NCBI GenBank assembly: GCA_018400545.1
Contig: JAGYLT010000041.1
Span: 1-11,767 of the forward strand
Length of the DNA stretch: 11,767 nt
DNA from: Bacteroidales bacterium
Lineage (GTDB): Bacteria > Bacteroidota > Bacteroidia > Bacteroidales > 4484-276
Direction of reading: 5' to 3'
Each line of letters starts with the position of its first letter. Positions within the stretch are counted from its first letter, which is position 1. Positions 1 to 8,080 of the stretch are shown one piece after another. Both the position numbers and the translations under genes were made by a program. Under the pieces are notes generated by a model that made no database searches, was not told the DNA's origin, and saw only the letters and a program-made list of their open reading frames with translations.

Positions 1-360
1 TTTATCGATCAGCCGCTGCGCACCTACTCGCGCGGCATGCGGTCGCGGCTGGCTTTTTCTATCAGCGTATTTCTCAATGCCGAAATCCTGATCATTGATG
101 AAGTGCTGGGCGTGGGCGATGCTGCTTTCAAGGAGAAAAGCCAGGAAAAAATGCGGGAGCTGATTACCTCCGGCAAAACCATTCTGATGGTTACCCACTC
201 TGAAAAGGAAGTGAAAAACATTTGTACAAGGGCTGTTTTGCTGAAAAATGGAGCAATAATCATGGACGGAAAACCAAAAGAAGTTTTAGAATTATACAAA
301 CTGTCGCATCATAATAAACCCCTTAAGCCTGTGGCGACGAGTAATAAGCGTGAGAAGTAA
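1..360 (+). CDS. ABC-2 polysaccharide exporter ATP-binding subunit (3' end only)
   Basis: This is the C-terminal 119 residues of an ATP-binding subunit of the Wzt/TagH/KpsT class, which powers export of a lipid-linked or capsular polysaccharide through a partner permease in the inner membrane. The start lies outside the window. Visible in order are a YSRGM signature motif (residues 9-13 of the visible part) in the place of LSGGQ, a Walker B and D-loop stretch (ILIIDEVLGVGD) and the switch histidine in VTHS. The protein ends about 20 residues after the nucleotide-binding fold, so it lacks the C-terminal carbohydrate-binding domain found in long Wzt proteins such as that of E. coli O9a. GC content falls from about 62% in bases 1-60 to 30% in bases 241-300. 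The adjacent glycan-building genes support an export role; O-antigen versus capsule cannot be decided. Confidence 0.92.
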   Translation, partial: FIDQPLRTYSRGMRSRLAFSISVFLNAEILIIDEVLGVGDAAFKEKSQEKMRELITSGKTILMVTHSEKEVKNICTRAVLLKNGAIIMDGKPKEVLELYKLSHHNKPLKPVATSNKREK

Positions 361-423
361 ACCGTTGTTGCAAAACGAAGACATTATCCACCATAGAATA
401 GCAGGTTTTTACAATATGATTTT

Positions 424-2199
424 ATGATAAAGATTTGTGCTGTTATAGCTGTACACAACAACCCATATACAATTTCACGTGTACTTAAACATTACAGGAA
501 TAACAAAATTGAGGTTATTGTTATTGATGATGGCTCAACCGACAAAACCCCGGAAATCATCAGGCAATATATGTATGATCCGGTAAAAGAAATCCATACA
601 CTGGAATTCGATGGCACTTTTAGTCTATATAAAATTCTTGAGTTAAAACAAAGCATTGTTTCCGGATTGGATGCCGAATGGTTTATCCATGCCGATGCCG
701 ATGAAATTTTCGAATCACCGGTTCATGAAGAAAGTCTCAGGGAATTCATAGAGCGGCAATCTACCTTGGGGGTTGATGTGATCGATTGCGATGAATTCGT
801 GTTTGTTCCGGAGAATGAAAAAGCCATATATCATCCTGAAGACTTTATTGAAAAAATGAAAAGGTACTATCATTTTTATAAACAAGGAAGAGGCCTGCAC
901 CGCTTTGTTCGTCTTTCGAGAGGAGCCATCGAGTGGGGTGTTAGTGGCGGGCACCGGGTAAATTTAACAAACCGTGTTTTAGCAACAGAACGCATCAGGC
1001 TAAGGCACTACATCGGCTTATCGTTTGACCACCTCCGTTCACAATATTATAGCCGTGTGTTTTCAGCTCAGGGACTGTTAAATCGTTGGCATGGCACAAG
1101 GATTCCAACCACAACGGATTTTGTTAAGCCTCCATCCCTTAACCGGCTCTTTAATTTAAAAAGGGATGGCTGGCGCACCGACAGCCCTGAAGCAGAGCAT
1201 TTGATCTTTAATCAATCAAAGCTGCTAAAAAGGAAAAAGAAATACCAACCAATTGCCTTTTCTCAATGCCGGCCACATTTGATCTTTATTGTTGGGAATG
1301 AATGTAGCGGACTGGATATAATAAGGTTCTTTGTGGAGAACTGGTATACCTGTGCTTGTTCAAGCCGCACAACATGGCTAACAGCATTTATTCAGCAATA
1401 TACATCGGGTAACATTATAGGTAAGGAAATCATTGCCCGGTTTATATCGCATCACACGTGGGCAAAAACCGGCCTTGAAAGAAGGTTTTTCGAATATTTT
1501 CATCAAAATAAGTCGACCCTTGAGCCGTCTGAATTCCTCAGGCAGGTATTGCATGAATTTGTTAACAGGCAAAATGGTGAAATATATTGTGATATTACTC
1601 CACAGCATTTTGCTTCAATGTACGATATCGGGGCCATATTGCCGGAAGCAAGGTTTGTTCATGTTATCAGGGATGGCAGGGATGTGGCAGCCTGTGCGCG
1701 AAAAACCCCATGGGGAAGACGGATGTCGATCAGCGAACTGGCAATAAACTGGACCTGGAATATTCGCGAAGCCCGGCAGCAGGCACAGTTTCTACCTAAT
1801 TATCTCGAGGTTAAGTACGAAGCTCTGATAGAAAAACCAGCGATTATTCTCAAACAGGTTGCCGATTTTATGGGGATACCTCCATGTAAGCCACAAATGA
1901 TCACTGAGATGGTAAAACATGAAATTGAGGAAGACGGCAAACTTTTTGAGAGAAATGTGTATTTGAATCTGATCGGCCGACAGCAATTAAGCGATGATCT
2001 GCCGGCATTGCCGGTGAATGATCGGCCAGGACGCCATTTGAACGAATTATCAGTTAAGGTATTAAGCCAGTTTGAAAGGATCGCCGGGAGTTTGCTCCAC
2101 GACCTGGGCTATCATAACACCAGCGGAAATGACTTTGATTCTGAAAAAAAGCCGGAGGGTGGATTTATTGGAAATCTTAAACAAATGTTGCGCAGATAA
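424..2199 (+). CDS. Fusion protein: family 2 glycosyltransferase plus sulfotransferase
   Basis: A 591-residue two-domain enzyme, apparently cytoplasmic since no signal peptide or membrane segment is visible. Residues 1 to about 230 are a GT-A family 2 glycosyltransferase: a first strand (ICAVIAVHNN), the nucleotide-sugar motif VIDDGSTD (33-40) and a metal-binding DAD motif (91-93) in HADADE, followed by a GGH motif (175-177). A basic linker (about 265-275) leads to a PAPS-dependent sulfotransferase domain (about 284-565). Its 3'-phosphate site is well conserved (RFVHVIRDGRDVA, 410-422), as is the later YEALIEKP (465-472). The 5'-phosphosulfate loop (FIVGNECSGLD, 288-298) is degenerate: the usual Arg and Thr of the GxxRSGT consensus are Cys and Leu. 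The predicted job is to add a sugar and a sulfate to the same glycan; donor and acceptor are unknown. The start is the first usable ATG; an ATG at 416 runs into a stop at once. Confidence 0.85.
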   Translation: MIKICAVIAVHNNPYTISRVLKHYRNNKIEVIVIDDGSTDKTPEIIRQYMYDPVKEIHTLEFDGTFSLYKILELKQSIVSGLDAEWFIHADADEIFESPVHEESLREFIERQSTLGVDVIDCDEFVFVPENEKAIYHPEDFIEKMKRYYHFYKQGRGLHRFVRLSRGAIEWGVSGGHRVNLTNRVLATERIRLRHYIGLSFDHLRSQYYSRVFSAQGLLNRWHGTRIPTTTDFVKPPSLNRLFNLKRDGWRTDSPEAEHLIFNQSKLLKRKKKYQPIAFSQCRPHLIFIVGNECSGLDIIRFFVENWYTCACSSRTTWLTAFIQQYTSGNIIGKEIIARFISHHTWAKTGLERRFFEYFHQNKSTLEPSEFLRQVLHEFVNRQNGEIYCDITPQHFASMYDIGAILPEARFVHVIRDGRDVAACARKTPWGRRMSISELAINWTWNIREARQQAQFLPNYLEVKYEALIEKPAIILKQVADFMGIPPCKPQMITEMVKHEIEEDGKLFERNVYLNLIGRQQLSDDLPALPVNDRPGRHLNELSVKVLSQFERIAGSLLHDLGYHNTSGNDFDSEKKPEGGFIGNLKQMLRR

Positions 2200-2409
2200 G
2201 CTTTGGGTCAGTATTTTATAATGTTTTTTATTAAAATTCCCGGCAAAAGCCTCATCATCATTTTCTAAGTTTTTATGGTGATTACTTTGTGCTCGGTTAC
2301 TTTAAATATTTCAGATGATACCAAACCAGAAAAAACGCCAACAGCAAAGATGCTAAAAAAATGAAACCCTGCGTTAAATCGTTTTACCTGCCTGTCATCC
2401 GTATTTATA
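2200..2409. other. 210-bp intergenic gap, no convincing gene or regulatory site
   Basis: This is the longest noncoding stretch in the window. It is AT-rich and contains a perfect TATAAT at 2217-2222, a weak AT-only inverted repeat at about 2214-2236, and a 29-codon open frame at 2275-2364 in the same frame as the next gene but closed by TGA. No Bacteroidota-type TAnnTTTG box with a correctly spaced TTTG could be identified, although TTTG occurs at 2202-2205 and an imperfect TACTTTG at 2283-2289. The length suggests room for a promoter or a decayed gene end, but nothing here can be called with confidence. Confidence 0.5.
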
Positions 2410-5214
2410 ATGAAGTTTAGCGATTTTTCTTTTAGAAATTTTATATTGTTGCCCATGGTTAATGCCGGCATCTGGTTTAAAATTATAAAGCGTTTGTTAG
2501 GTAGCGGTATGGCCAAAAGCAAGAAACCTGAACAGGGTTCTTGCGCGAATACAAAAACCAATGCCGGATTCACCGATACAAAAGCTCCAGAAAAATGTTG
2601 GCCCTATACCATTAGCGAATCAGAATTATTAAACCGCGTTAGGAGATATAATGCTCAAAAACAGCACCGGAAAGCTAAGGTTGTATGTTATACAGCCATT
2701 GATGGTGCCAATCATAATTTAATTATTCCCGAAACCATTGTGGATGACTGGGATTATGTTGTGTTCAGCAACAAGGCCATCGAGGGGGAACATATTTTTA
2801 ATGTTTTACCACCGCTGTTCAATCATCGCAACCCTTTATTAACAAACGGCTATTTAAAGGCACACCCCCATATTTTATTTCCCCGGTATGCATATTCTGT
2901 TTGGCTTGATCCCAATATTTTGGTTCGGAGCACCCATTTGAAGGAAAGCCTTGCGAAATTTTTTCATGATGACGACCATATTTTGTTGAATCTTCATCCC
3001 GGCCATCAAACCATGTGCAAAAGGTTGGAAACAAGTTTAAGATTGCAAAATAAATCTCATGATTTGATTGAAAAACAAGTTTTGCAATACTATGATGAGG
3101 GGCTTGCCGAAACTGCCGATTTTTATCACACAGGTATTATTATCAGGCGCCACATGCATCCTGATGTCATAGAAGCAAATGAAGCCTGGTGGAACGAAAT
3201 TGTGGAAGGCATCAGGATTGATGGGCTTTCGTTGCCTTATATTATCTGGAAATACCGGCTTTCGGTTGGCTTGATTGATGGTGTGAAAAATTTACGAAAT
3301 TTCAACAGTACCGATTTTTGCTTCTATAGGAATAAATTGATAAATAGCAGTGATGTAAACCAATACATTGCACCCAAATTTCTGAAGATTCATCCCGGAC
3401 CGGACAGGATTGCGTTAGAAAATGAAATGTTAAAGCCATATCGAAATAACAATGGTGGATTGGACCTGACAGGAATAAGGACGAATCTTTACAGGTATGG
3501 TTTTGTGGAGCGCGCTTATCAGGATTTAATTGATATTTTTGTAAATTCATTCAGTTTTCTTCCAAAACAAAAAGCTGCCTGGGAACTGGCTATATGGCAT
3601 GCGAATAAGAATTCAGTGGAAGATGCAAAAAAATGCTTGAATTTTCTTCATATTGCTACATTGTTTAGTTCAGACACACAGCGTATTCAAAGGGTGGCTA
3701 TCTTAAAAGCAGAATGCTATAAAACACTGGATAAGATACAGGAAGCCGAAAAGGTTTTAATAACAACACTGGACCGGTATCCATCAGGGGATTTGCTTCT
3801 TGCCATGGGGAATCTTTTTGATACAATTGAAAGCAGAATATGTGGTTTGAATAAAGTTTTTGCATTTTACGATTTATCACCTGTTGTATTGTTAGAGGAG
3901 GAGAATGAGGTGGTTTTTGAAAGGTTATATGCAAATATTGAAGCGGATAAGCAAAGCCGGGTAAGCCCAGGAGATGCTGTTGTGTCAGTTATTGTGCCAA
4001 CATATAATGCCGGGGATACTGTTCATATTGCATTGAATTCGTTATTAAATCAATCCTGGAAAAGCCTTGAAATTATTGTGGTGGATGATTGCAGCACCGA
4101 TGGCACCATTAAAGTGGTTGAAGGTTTTTTGAAAAGGGACAAGCGCATAAAACTTGTGCGTTTACCGTATAACCAGGGAACCTATATTGCCCGCAATTTT
4201 GCCCTTAGGGAGGCCACAGGTGCGTTTGTAACATGCCATGATTCCGATGACTGGTCCCACCCCGAAAAAATTGAGGTACAGGTCAGGCATTTATTGGAAA
4301 ATGAAGATGTTATGGCAAATATCTCTGAGCTCATCAGGGTTACAAATGATCTGGCTCCCTTCATGCGGGGAAATTCCGGAGTTTATATCCAAACCAATTA
4401 TTCTTCGCTCATGTTTAGAAGAAATGAAGTACAAACCAACCTGGGTTATTGGGATTCGGTGAGGTTTGGCGCCGATAGTGAAATGCTTTACCGGATCAAA
4501 AGATTTTTTGGACATAGAAGCGTTAAGCATCTGAAAACGGGGCCGCTAATGTTTGCCCTTCAATCTGAAGAATCACTCACAACGGATTCAAAATTCGGGA
4601 TTCATGGTCATTTGATGGGTGCCAGAGCTGAATACCGGGATAGCTTTTTGGATTATTTCAACAATTCCGGGCATCTGTACTATGAATTCCCGTTGATAAA
4701 GAGAAAATTTCCTGTTCCTGAACCGATGAAATCCAACAGGGAGAATAATAATGACCGTAAGAGTAATTTTGATGTTGTTTTTGCCTTTGATTTCAGGCTG
4801 CACGGAAAGATCACAGATACAATAATCAGGGAGGTTACCGACAAGGCTCGTGTGGGTATTACATGTGGGCTTGTCCAGCTTTGCTTTTACGAAATTCCGG
4901 CTAAGGATTATCCAGGAATCAACAGCTGTGTGCGTCAACTGATCAATAATGAAAATGTCCGGTTGATCGTTTATGGAGAACAAGTAAGCTGTGAAAGTTT
5001 GATTATTAAGCATCCTTCCGTTGTAATGCACTACCAGAAGTATATTCCAGAAATAAATGCAACAAACATAATCATTGAGGGTGGCATAGAAATTGATCCG
5101 GTTAATGAACATGCTTTGTTTGATTATGATAGAAAAGCCTGTGAAGTGAATATTTTAAGGTATTTTCACAAAGAAGGTAAATGGAAAAATTCAGATAAAT
5201 TGAAACATGAATAA
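2410..5214 (+). CDS. Multidomain glycosyltransferase: DUF616-like, TPR-like, GT2 and partial GT-B domain
   Basis: A 934-residue protein with four recognisable parts. Residues about 88-310 resemble the TOD1/MUCI70 glycosyltransferase-like domain (DUF616, PF04765): a VVCYTAIDGANHN first strand, KAHPHILFPRYAYSVWLDPNI (150-170) with the expected WxDxNI core, and YYDEGL...YHTGIIIRRH (227-248). Residues about 355-515 are helical and TPR-like. Residues 524 to about 745 are a GT-A family 2 domain with VSVIVPTYNAGDT, VVDDCSTDGT (557-566), the DSDD metal site (611-614) and a YWDSVRFGADSEM acceptor region. Residues about 786-934 match the N-terminal Rossmann half of a GT-B-like module (FDVVFAFDFRL... 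and a VYGEQVSCESLIIKHPSV stretch) but stop before a second half. The likely role is adding two sugars in chain assembly; substrates are unknown. The start is uncertain: ATG codons at 2455 and 2509 are alternatives, and the DUF616-like region begins only near residue 88. Confidence 0.85.
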   Translation: MKFSDFSFRNFILLPMVNAGIWFKIIKRLLGSGMAKSKKPEQGSCANTKTNAGFTDTKAPEKCWPYTISESELLNRVRRYNAQKQHRKAKVVCYTAIDGANHNLIIPETIVDDWDYVVFSNKAIEGEHIFNVLPPLFNHRNPLLTNGYLKAHPHILFPRYAYSVWLDPNILVRSTHLKESLAKFFHDDDHILLNLHPGHQTMCKRLETSLRLQNKSHDLIEKQVLQYYDEGLAETADFYHTGIIIRRHMHPDVIEANEAWWNEIVEGIRIDGLSLPYIIWKYRLSVGLIDGVKNLRNFNSTDFCFYRNKLINSSDVNQYIAPKFLKIHPGPDRIALENEMLKPYRNNNGGLDLTGIRTNLYRYGFVERAYQDLIDIFVNSFSFLPKQKAAWELAIWHANKNSVEDAKKCLNFLHIATLFSSDTQRIQRVAILKAECYKTLDKIQEAEKVLITTLDRYPSGDLLLAMGNLFDTIESRICGLNKVFAFYDLSPVVLLEEENEVVFERLYANIEADKQSRVSPGDAVVSVIVPTYNAGDTVHIALNSLLNQSWKSLEIIVVDDCSTDGTIKVVEGFLKRDKRIKLVRLPYNQGTYIARNFALREATGAFVTCHDSDDWSHPEKIEVQVRHLLENEDVMANISELIRVTNDLAPFMRGNSGVYIQTNYSSLMFRRNEVQTNLGYWDSVRFGADSEMLYRIKRFFGHRSVKHLKTGPLMFALQSEESLTTDSKFGIHGHLMGARAEYRDSFLDYFNNSGHLYYEFPLIKRKFPVPEPMKSNRENNNDRKSNFDVVFAFDFRLHGKITDTIIREVTDKARVGITCGLVQLCFYEIPAKDYPGINSCVRQLINNENVRLIVYGEQVSCESLIIKHPSVVMHYQKYIPEINATNIIIEGGIEIDPVNEHALFDYDRKACEVNILRYFHKEGKWKNSDKLKHE

Positions 5215-7177
5215 TTCTGGTTTATCATTAAGGCATTATTTGGAAAAGCTTCAGATCATTGTCGATCCAAATTACGGCAGGTTAAGGAAGACGATGCCAT
5301 CTGTAATTTTTGTGATTGCCCTGGCATTGGGGTTCTTCCTGTTCTTCGATCGTTATCCATTGTTTCATGATGAAATCATCAATGCCTTCAAGGCACATAC
5401 AGGCCTGGTTTTCGACTATGCACTCCGACCGGTGTTTTATTTCCTGAATTACTTCTTTTATCATTTTCTGGGCAATGCTCCACGAAGCTTAACAGTAGCC
5501 GCTGTAATATATTATGCCGTTACTGCTGCCTTGCTTTATGCTATCGGGCAACGGCATTTTGGCTTGCTGGGTGGATTTCTGTGTTCGTTTATATTTATGT
5601 TTATGCCTTTGGTGATCCATACAGGCATCAGAGGTATGCCTCACCTGCCGGCAGGGCTTTTTGCCGTGGTAATATTGTATTTCCTTTCAAAACTGTTCGG
5701 GTCATCATCACAAAAAAAGGTAGGCTGGTATATGCTTACGATTGGCATTTTTGGTGTAATAACATTGGCAACTCATCCAACCATGATGGGTGTGGCTTCA
5801 GCCCTTGTGGCCTGGGCTGTTTTTGGGTTGGTGTTTAATGGTCGCTATTTCAGTATATTTTACCCATGCGGAGTAAAAAGGAAGCACTATGTTTTATTGT
5901 TGGTTTCATTTATTGTTTCTTTTGCTTTGTTAAACCTTTTGTACTTGTATTTTGACGGGCGGTCATATTTGTCGCTTCTTCTTGCCGGCATTGGCAAAAC
6001 CAACAATCCGGTTTATTCCGGTTATTTTCAGCCTTGGAACTGGTATTTATCAGAACTGTTAAAGCATGGCAGTATCATCAATATCATTGTTATACTGTTT
6101 GTATTTTATTACTTCATTGTAAGGCTGATCTGCAGGGATAAATTCGTTACGGATTCATCCGAATATAGTTTTTTGTTTACTATTTTATTTGCCACCGTAA
6201 TTTTCCTGGTATTCATATCATTGAGCAAATGGAAGTTCGCACGGGTATTTGTTAGTTTCATACCCTTTTATGCTTTGGCTGCAGGCCTTGTCATTAGTTT
6301 TGTTGTGAAGTGGTTGATTAAATACAAGAATACGGTCATTTATTCATTGTTTCCCTTTTTGTTGATCCTGTCCGGAGGTGTTTGGGGTGTAGTATCTTTT
6401 TACGATTACGCTGCAGGTGTTAAAGAAAACATCCATAATGAGAAGGAAAGATATTATGGTTTGTATGACCAAATTATCAATATCAATTCTCCAAACATCG
6501 GAATGGTAGGTGATAAATCACAACAAGTTTTTGCATTGCGCTATATTACATTAGCGGATAAAACAACTGTAAAATTAGCGGACAATCTCAGGGGATTAAT
6601 TGATGATAAAGACAGAAATGAATTGATACAGGCTTTTTTTGGCAGCAACGTAGAATACTTCATGATCCCTACCGGAAGAAAATCATCAAGGGATCAGGTT
6701 TCACAGGACTATATAAATACATTTAGCCAACTTGTTTCCATTGGGGCAACAAAGCAATATTCATGGCGTGGGTTATATGAATTATGGAACTATGAATTGA
6801 TACCTCAATCATCTGATTTTTACAAATACCTTTCAGTTGCAACTCCCAGGTCCCGTATTGGCGTTTATGGGACTAAAGAAGAGGTTGGTGAGGAATACTT
6901 CAAACGTTTTAATTCTGTTTCCGGTAAGTTCAACCTGCGGATATACCCATTGGTATCGAAAAGCAGAACGGCTGAACGAAACATGGAATTTCTCGACCGG
7001 AATAATGTTTCAATGCTCTTATTGCCCATCAGGGAAGTAGCGGGTATTAAAAACGAGAAACTGAATGAAATGAAACAATATCTCAGAGCCCAAAGTTGGA
7101 AACTTGCAGATACAGCTGATAATATGGAACTTGAGTTATGGATGCGTAATGTGAAACAGGAATGGGCAAAAGAATAG
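5207..7177 (+). CDS. GT-C membrane glycosyltransferase (GT39/ArnT-like)
   Basis: A 656-residue polytopic inner-membrane protein. About eleven or twelve hydrophobic segments lie between residues 30 and 396, for example 30-48, 94-113, 118-138, 148-166, 228-248, 287-308, 320-338, 346-368 and 376-396. The first extracytoplasmic loop carries an acidic HDE (54-56), followed by an LRP (73-75), the arrangement seen in GT39/PMT and ArnT-type GT-C enzymes that use polyprenyl-phosphate sugars as donors. Residues about 400-656 form a soluble, presumably periplasmic, C-terminal domain without a family I recognise. The start overlaps the previous stop by 8 bases (ATGAATAA), which suggests translational coupling. 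The polyprenyl-phosphate glycosyltransferase at 8081-9004 is the obvious candidate to make its donor (inference). A plain integral-membrane protein of another type is possible because sequence conservation in this class is low. Confidence 0.75.
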   Translation: MNNSGLSLRHYLEKLQIIVDPNYGRLRKTMPSVIFVIALALGFFLFFDRYPLFHDEIINAFKAHTGLVFDYALRPVFYFLNYFFYHFLGNAPRSLTVAAVIYYAVTAALLYAIGQRHFGLLGGFLCSFIFMFMPLVIHTGIRGMPHLPAGLFAVVILYFLSKLFGSSSQKKVGWYMLTIGIFGVITLATHPTMMGVASALVAWAVFGLVFNGRYFSIFYPCGVKRKHYVLLLVSFIVSFALLNLLYLYFDGRSYLSLLLAGIGKTNNPVYSGYFQPWNWYLSELLKHGSIINIIVILFVFYYFIVRLICRDKFVTDSSEYSFLFTILFATVIFLVFISLSKWKFARVFVSFIPFYALAAGLVISFVVKWLIKYKNTVIYSLFPFLLILSGGVWGVVSFYDYAAGVKENIHNEKERYYGLYDQIININSPNIGMVGDKSQQVFALRYITLADKTTVKLADNLRGLIDDKDRNELIQAFFGSNVEYFMIPTGRKSSRDQVSQDYINTFSQLVSIGATKQYSWRGLYELWNYELIPQSSDFYKYLSVATPRSRIGVYGTKEEVGEEYFKRFNSVSGKFNLRIYPLVSKSRTAERNMEFLDRNNVSMLLLPIREVAGIKNEKLNEMKQYLRAQSWKLADTADNMELELWMRNVKQEWAKE

Positions 7178-8022
7178 ATAAGGCAATTTTGTGCTGTCCC
7201 CAATGTAAAAGTATGGATTTGTCGATTAACCGGAATGATTTGGTTTGCAAAGGGTGCAAGCAAAATTATTATATTGAAAATGGAGTATTTGTTTTTAATA
7301 AATTGGAACAACCAAGTGTCATTGACAATCTGGATAAAATCAAGCACAGGTTAAAAAAATATTATAAGTTCTATGATTTTCTGATAAAAGTAATAAGCCC
7401 GGTTTATAGTGAAATTCATCTTAAAAAATTTTTAAGGAAATATGTAAACAATCATAAGGGGGTTGTTGTAAATTTTGGTAGTGGAAACAGCAATCTGTCA
7501 CCTGACATATCAAATGCTGATATTTTTGCCTATGAAAATGTTGATCTGGTTTGTGATATTTCAAATATTCCCATTCAGGATGATTCTGTAGATATTATTA
7601 TAAATATCGCGGTTTTAGAGCATGTTCCGGATCCCGATAAGGTTGTCGCAGAATTTTACAGGGTACTGAAGCCGGGCGGTAAAATATTTTGCTATTTTCC
7701 GTTTATTGCGGGTTTTCATGCCAGCCCTTATGATTATTCACGCAGGACCTTTGAAGGGATGAAAGTGCTGTTTAAGGATTATCAGATTAATTCATTGCAG
7801 GTTGCGGGAGGCCCTACTTCAGGTATGCTTTGGATAGTGCAGGAATGGATGGCACTGATTTTTTCGTTTGGGAGTGCCAGATTACATCAGCTGTTATATC
7901 TTTTTTTTATGCTGGTTACGTTTCCGGTAAAATATCTGGACTTGTTATTTATAAGATACCCGGCAGCAAAAAATATTTCAAGCGGATTTTTAATTATCGC
8001 AACCAAAACCAAACACGAATAG
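7162..8022 (+). CDS. SAM-dependent methyltransferase with N-terminal Trm112-like zinc ribbon
   Basis: A 286-residue class I methyltransferase. Residues 11-46 form a short zinc ribbon of the Trm112 type: CPQC (12-15) and CKGC (29-32), ending in a NGVFVF strand. The Rossmann methyltransferase fold follows: the SAM-binding motif VVVNFGSGNS (101-110), an acidic stretch CDISNIPIQDDSVDII (131-146), VLEHVPDP (151-158) and RVLKPGGKIF (167-176). Residues about 225-265 are hydrophobic (LHQLLYLFFMLVTF), suggesting membrane association. This combination is common in glycan clusters, where such proteins are assumed to methylate sugars, but the target here is unknown. The start overlaps the preceding gene by 16 bases and has no good ribosome binding site at proper spacing, so coupled translation is likely. 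Confidence 0.85.
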   Translation: MGKRIDKAILCCPQCKSMDLSINRNDLVCKGCKQNYYIENGVFVFNKLEQPSVIDNLDKIKHRLKKYYKFYDFLIKVISPVYSEIHLKKFLRKYVNNHKGVVVNFGSGNSNLSPDISNADIFAYENVDLVCDISNIPIQDDSVDIIINIAVLEHVPDPDKVVAEFYRVLKPGGKIFCYFPFIAGFHASPYDYSRRTFEGMKVLFKDYQINSLQVAGGPTSGMLWIVQEWMALIFSFGSARLHQLLYLFFMLVTFPVKYLDLLFIRYPAAKNISSGFLIIATKTKHE

Positions 8023-8080
8023 GAATAACACAACCGACTCATTGAAAGCCTGAATAACGAGTCCTAAAAAACCATTTAAT

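Noticed and set aside
691..702. Tandem GCCGAT repeat
   Set aside because: Only two copies, explained by coding for the DADAD metal-binding motif of the glycosyltransferase.
2217..2222. Perfect TATAAT box in the intergenic gap, with TTTG upstream
   Set aside because: TTTG at 2202-2205 is too close and TATAAT is not the preferred Bacteroidota box; in AT-rich DNA such hexamers arise by chance.
2275..2364. 29-codon open frame in the same frame as the 934-residue protein
   Set aside because: It ends in TGA before the gene, has no recognisable motif or ribosome binding site, and the recognisable domain begins far downstream, so it is not a broken N-terminus that I can support.
4588..5112. Minus-strand open frame of 174 codons
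   Set aside because: It lies wholly antisense to the well-supported GT-B-like and GT2 region and its translation shows no family motif.
6865..7347. Minus-strand open frame of 160 codons
   Set aside because: Antisense to the GT-C C-terminus and the methyltransferase zinc ribbon, both of which are supported by motifs or coupling.
8036..8063. Imperfect hairpin GACTCATT/AACGAGTC in the leader of the polyprenyl-phosphate glycosyltransferase gene
   Set aside because: Only 8 bases with one A-C mismatch, no T-run after it, and no conservation data; too weak to call a terminator or attenuator.
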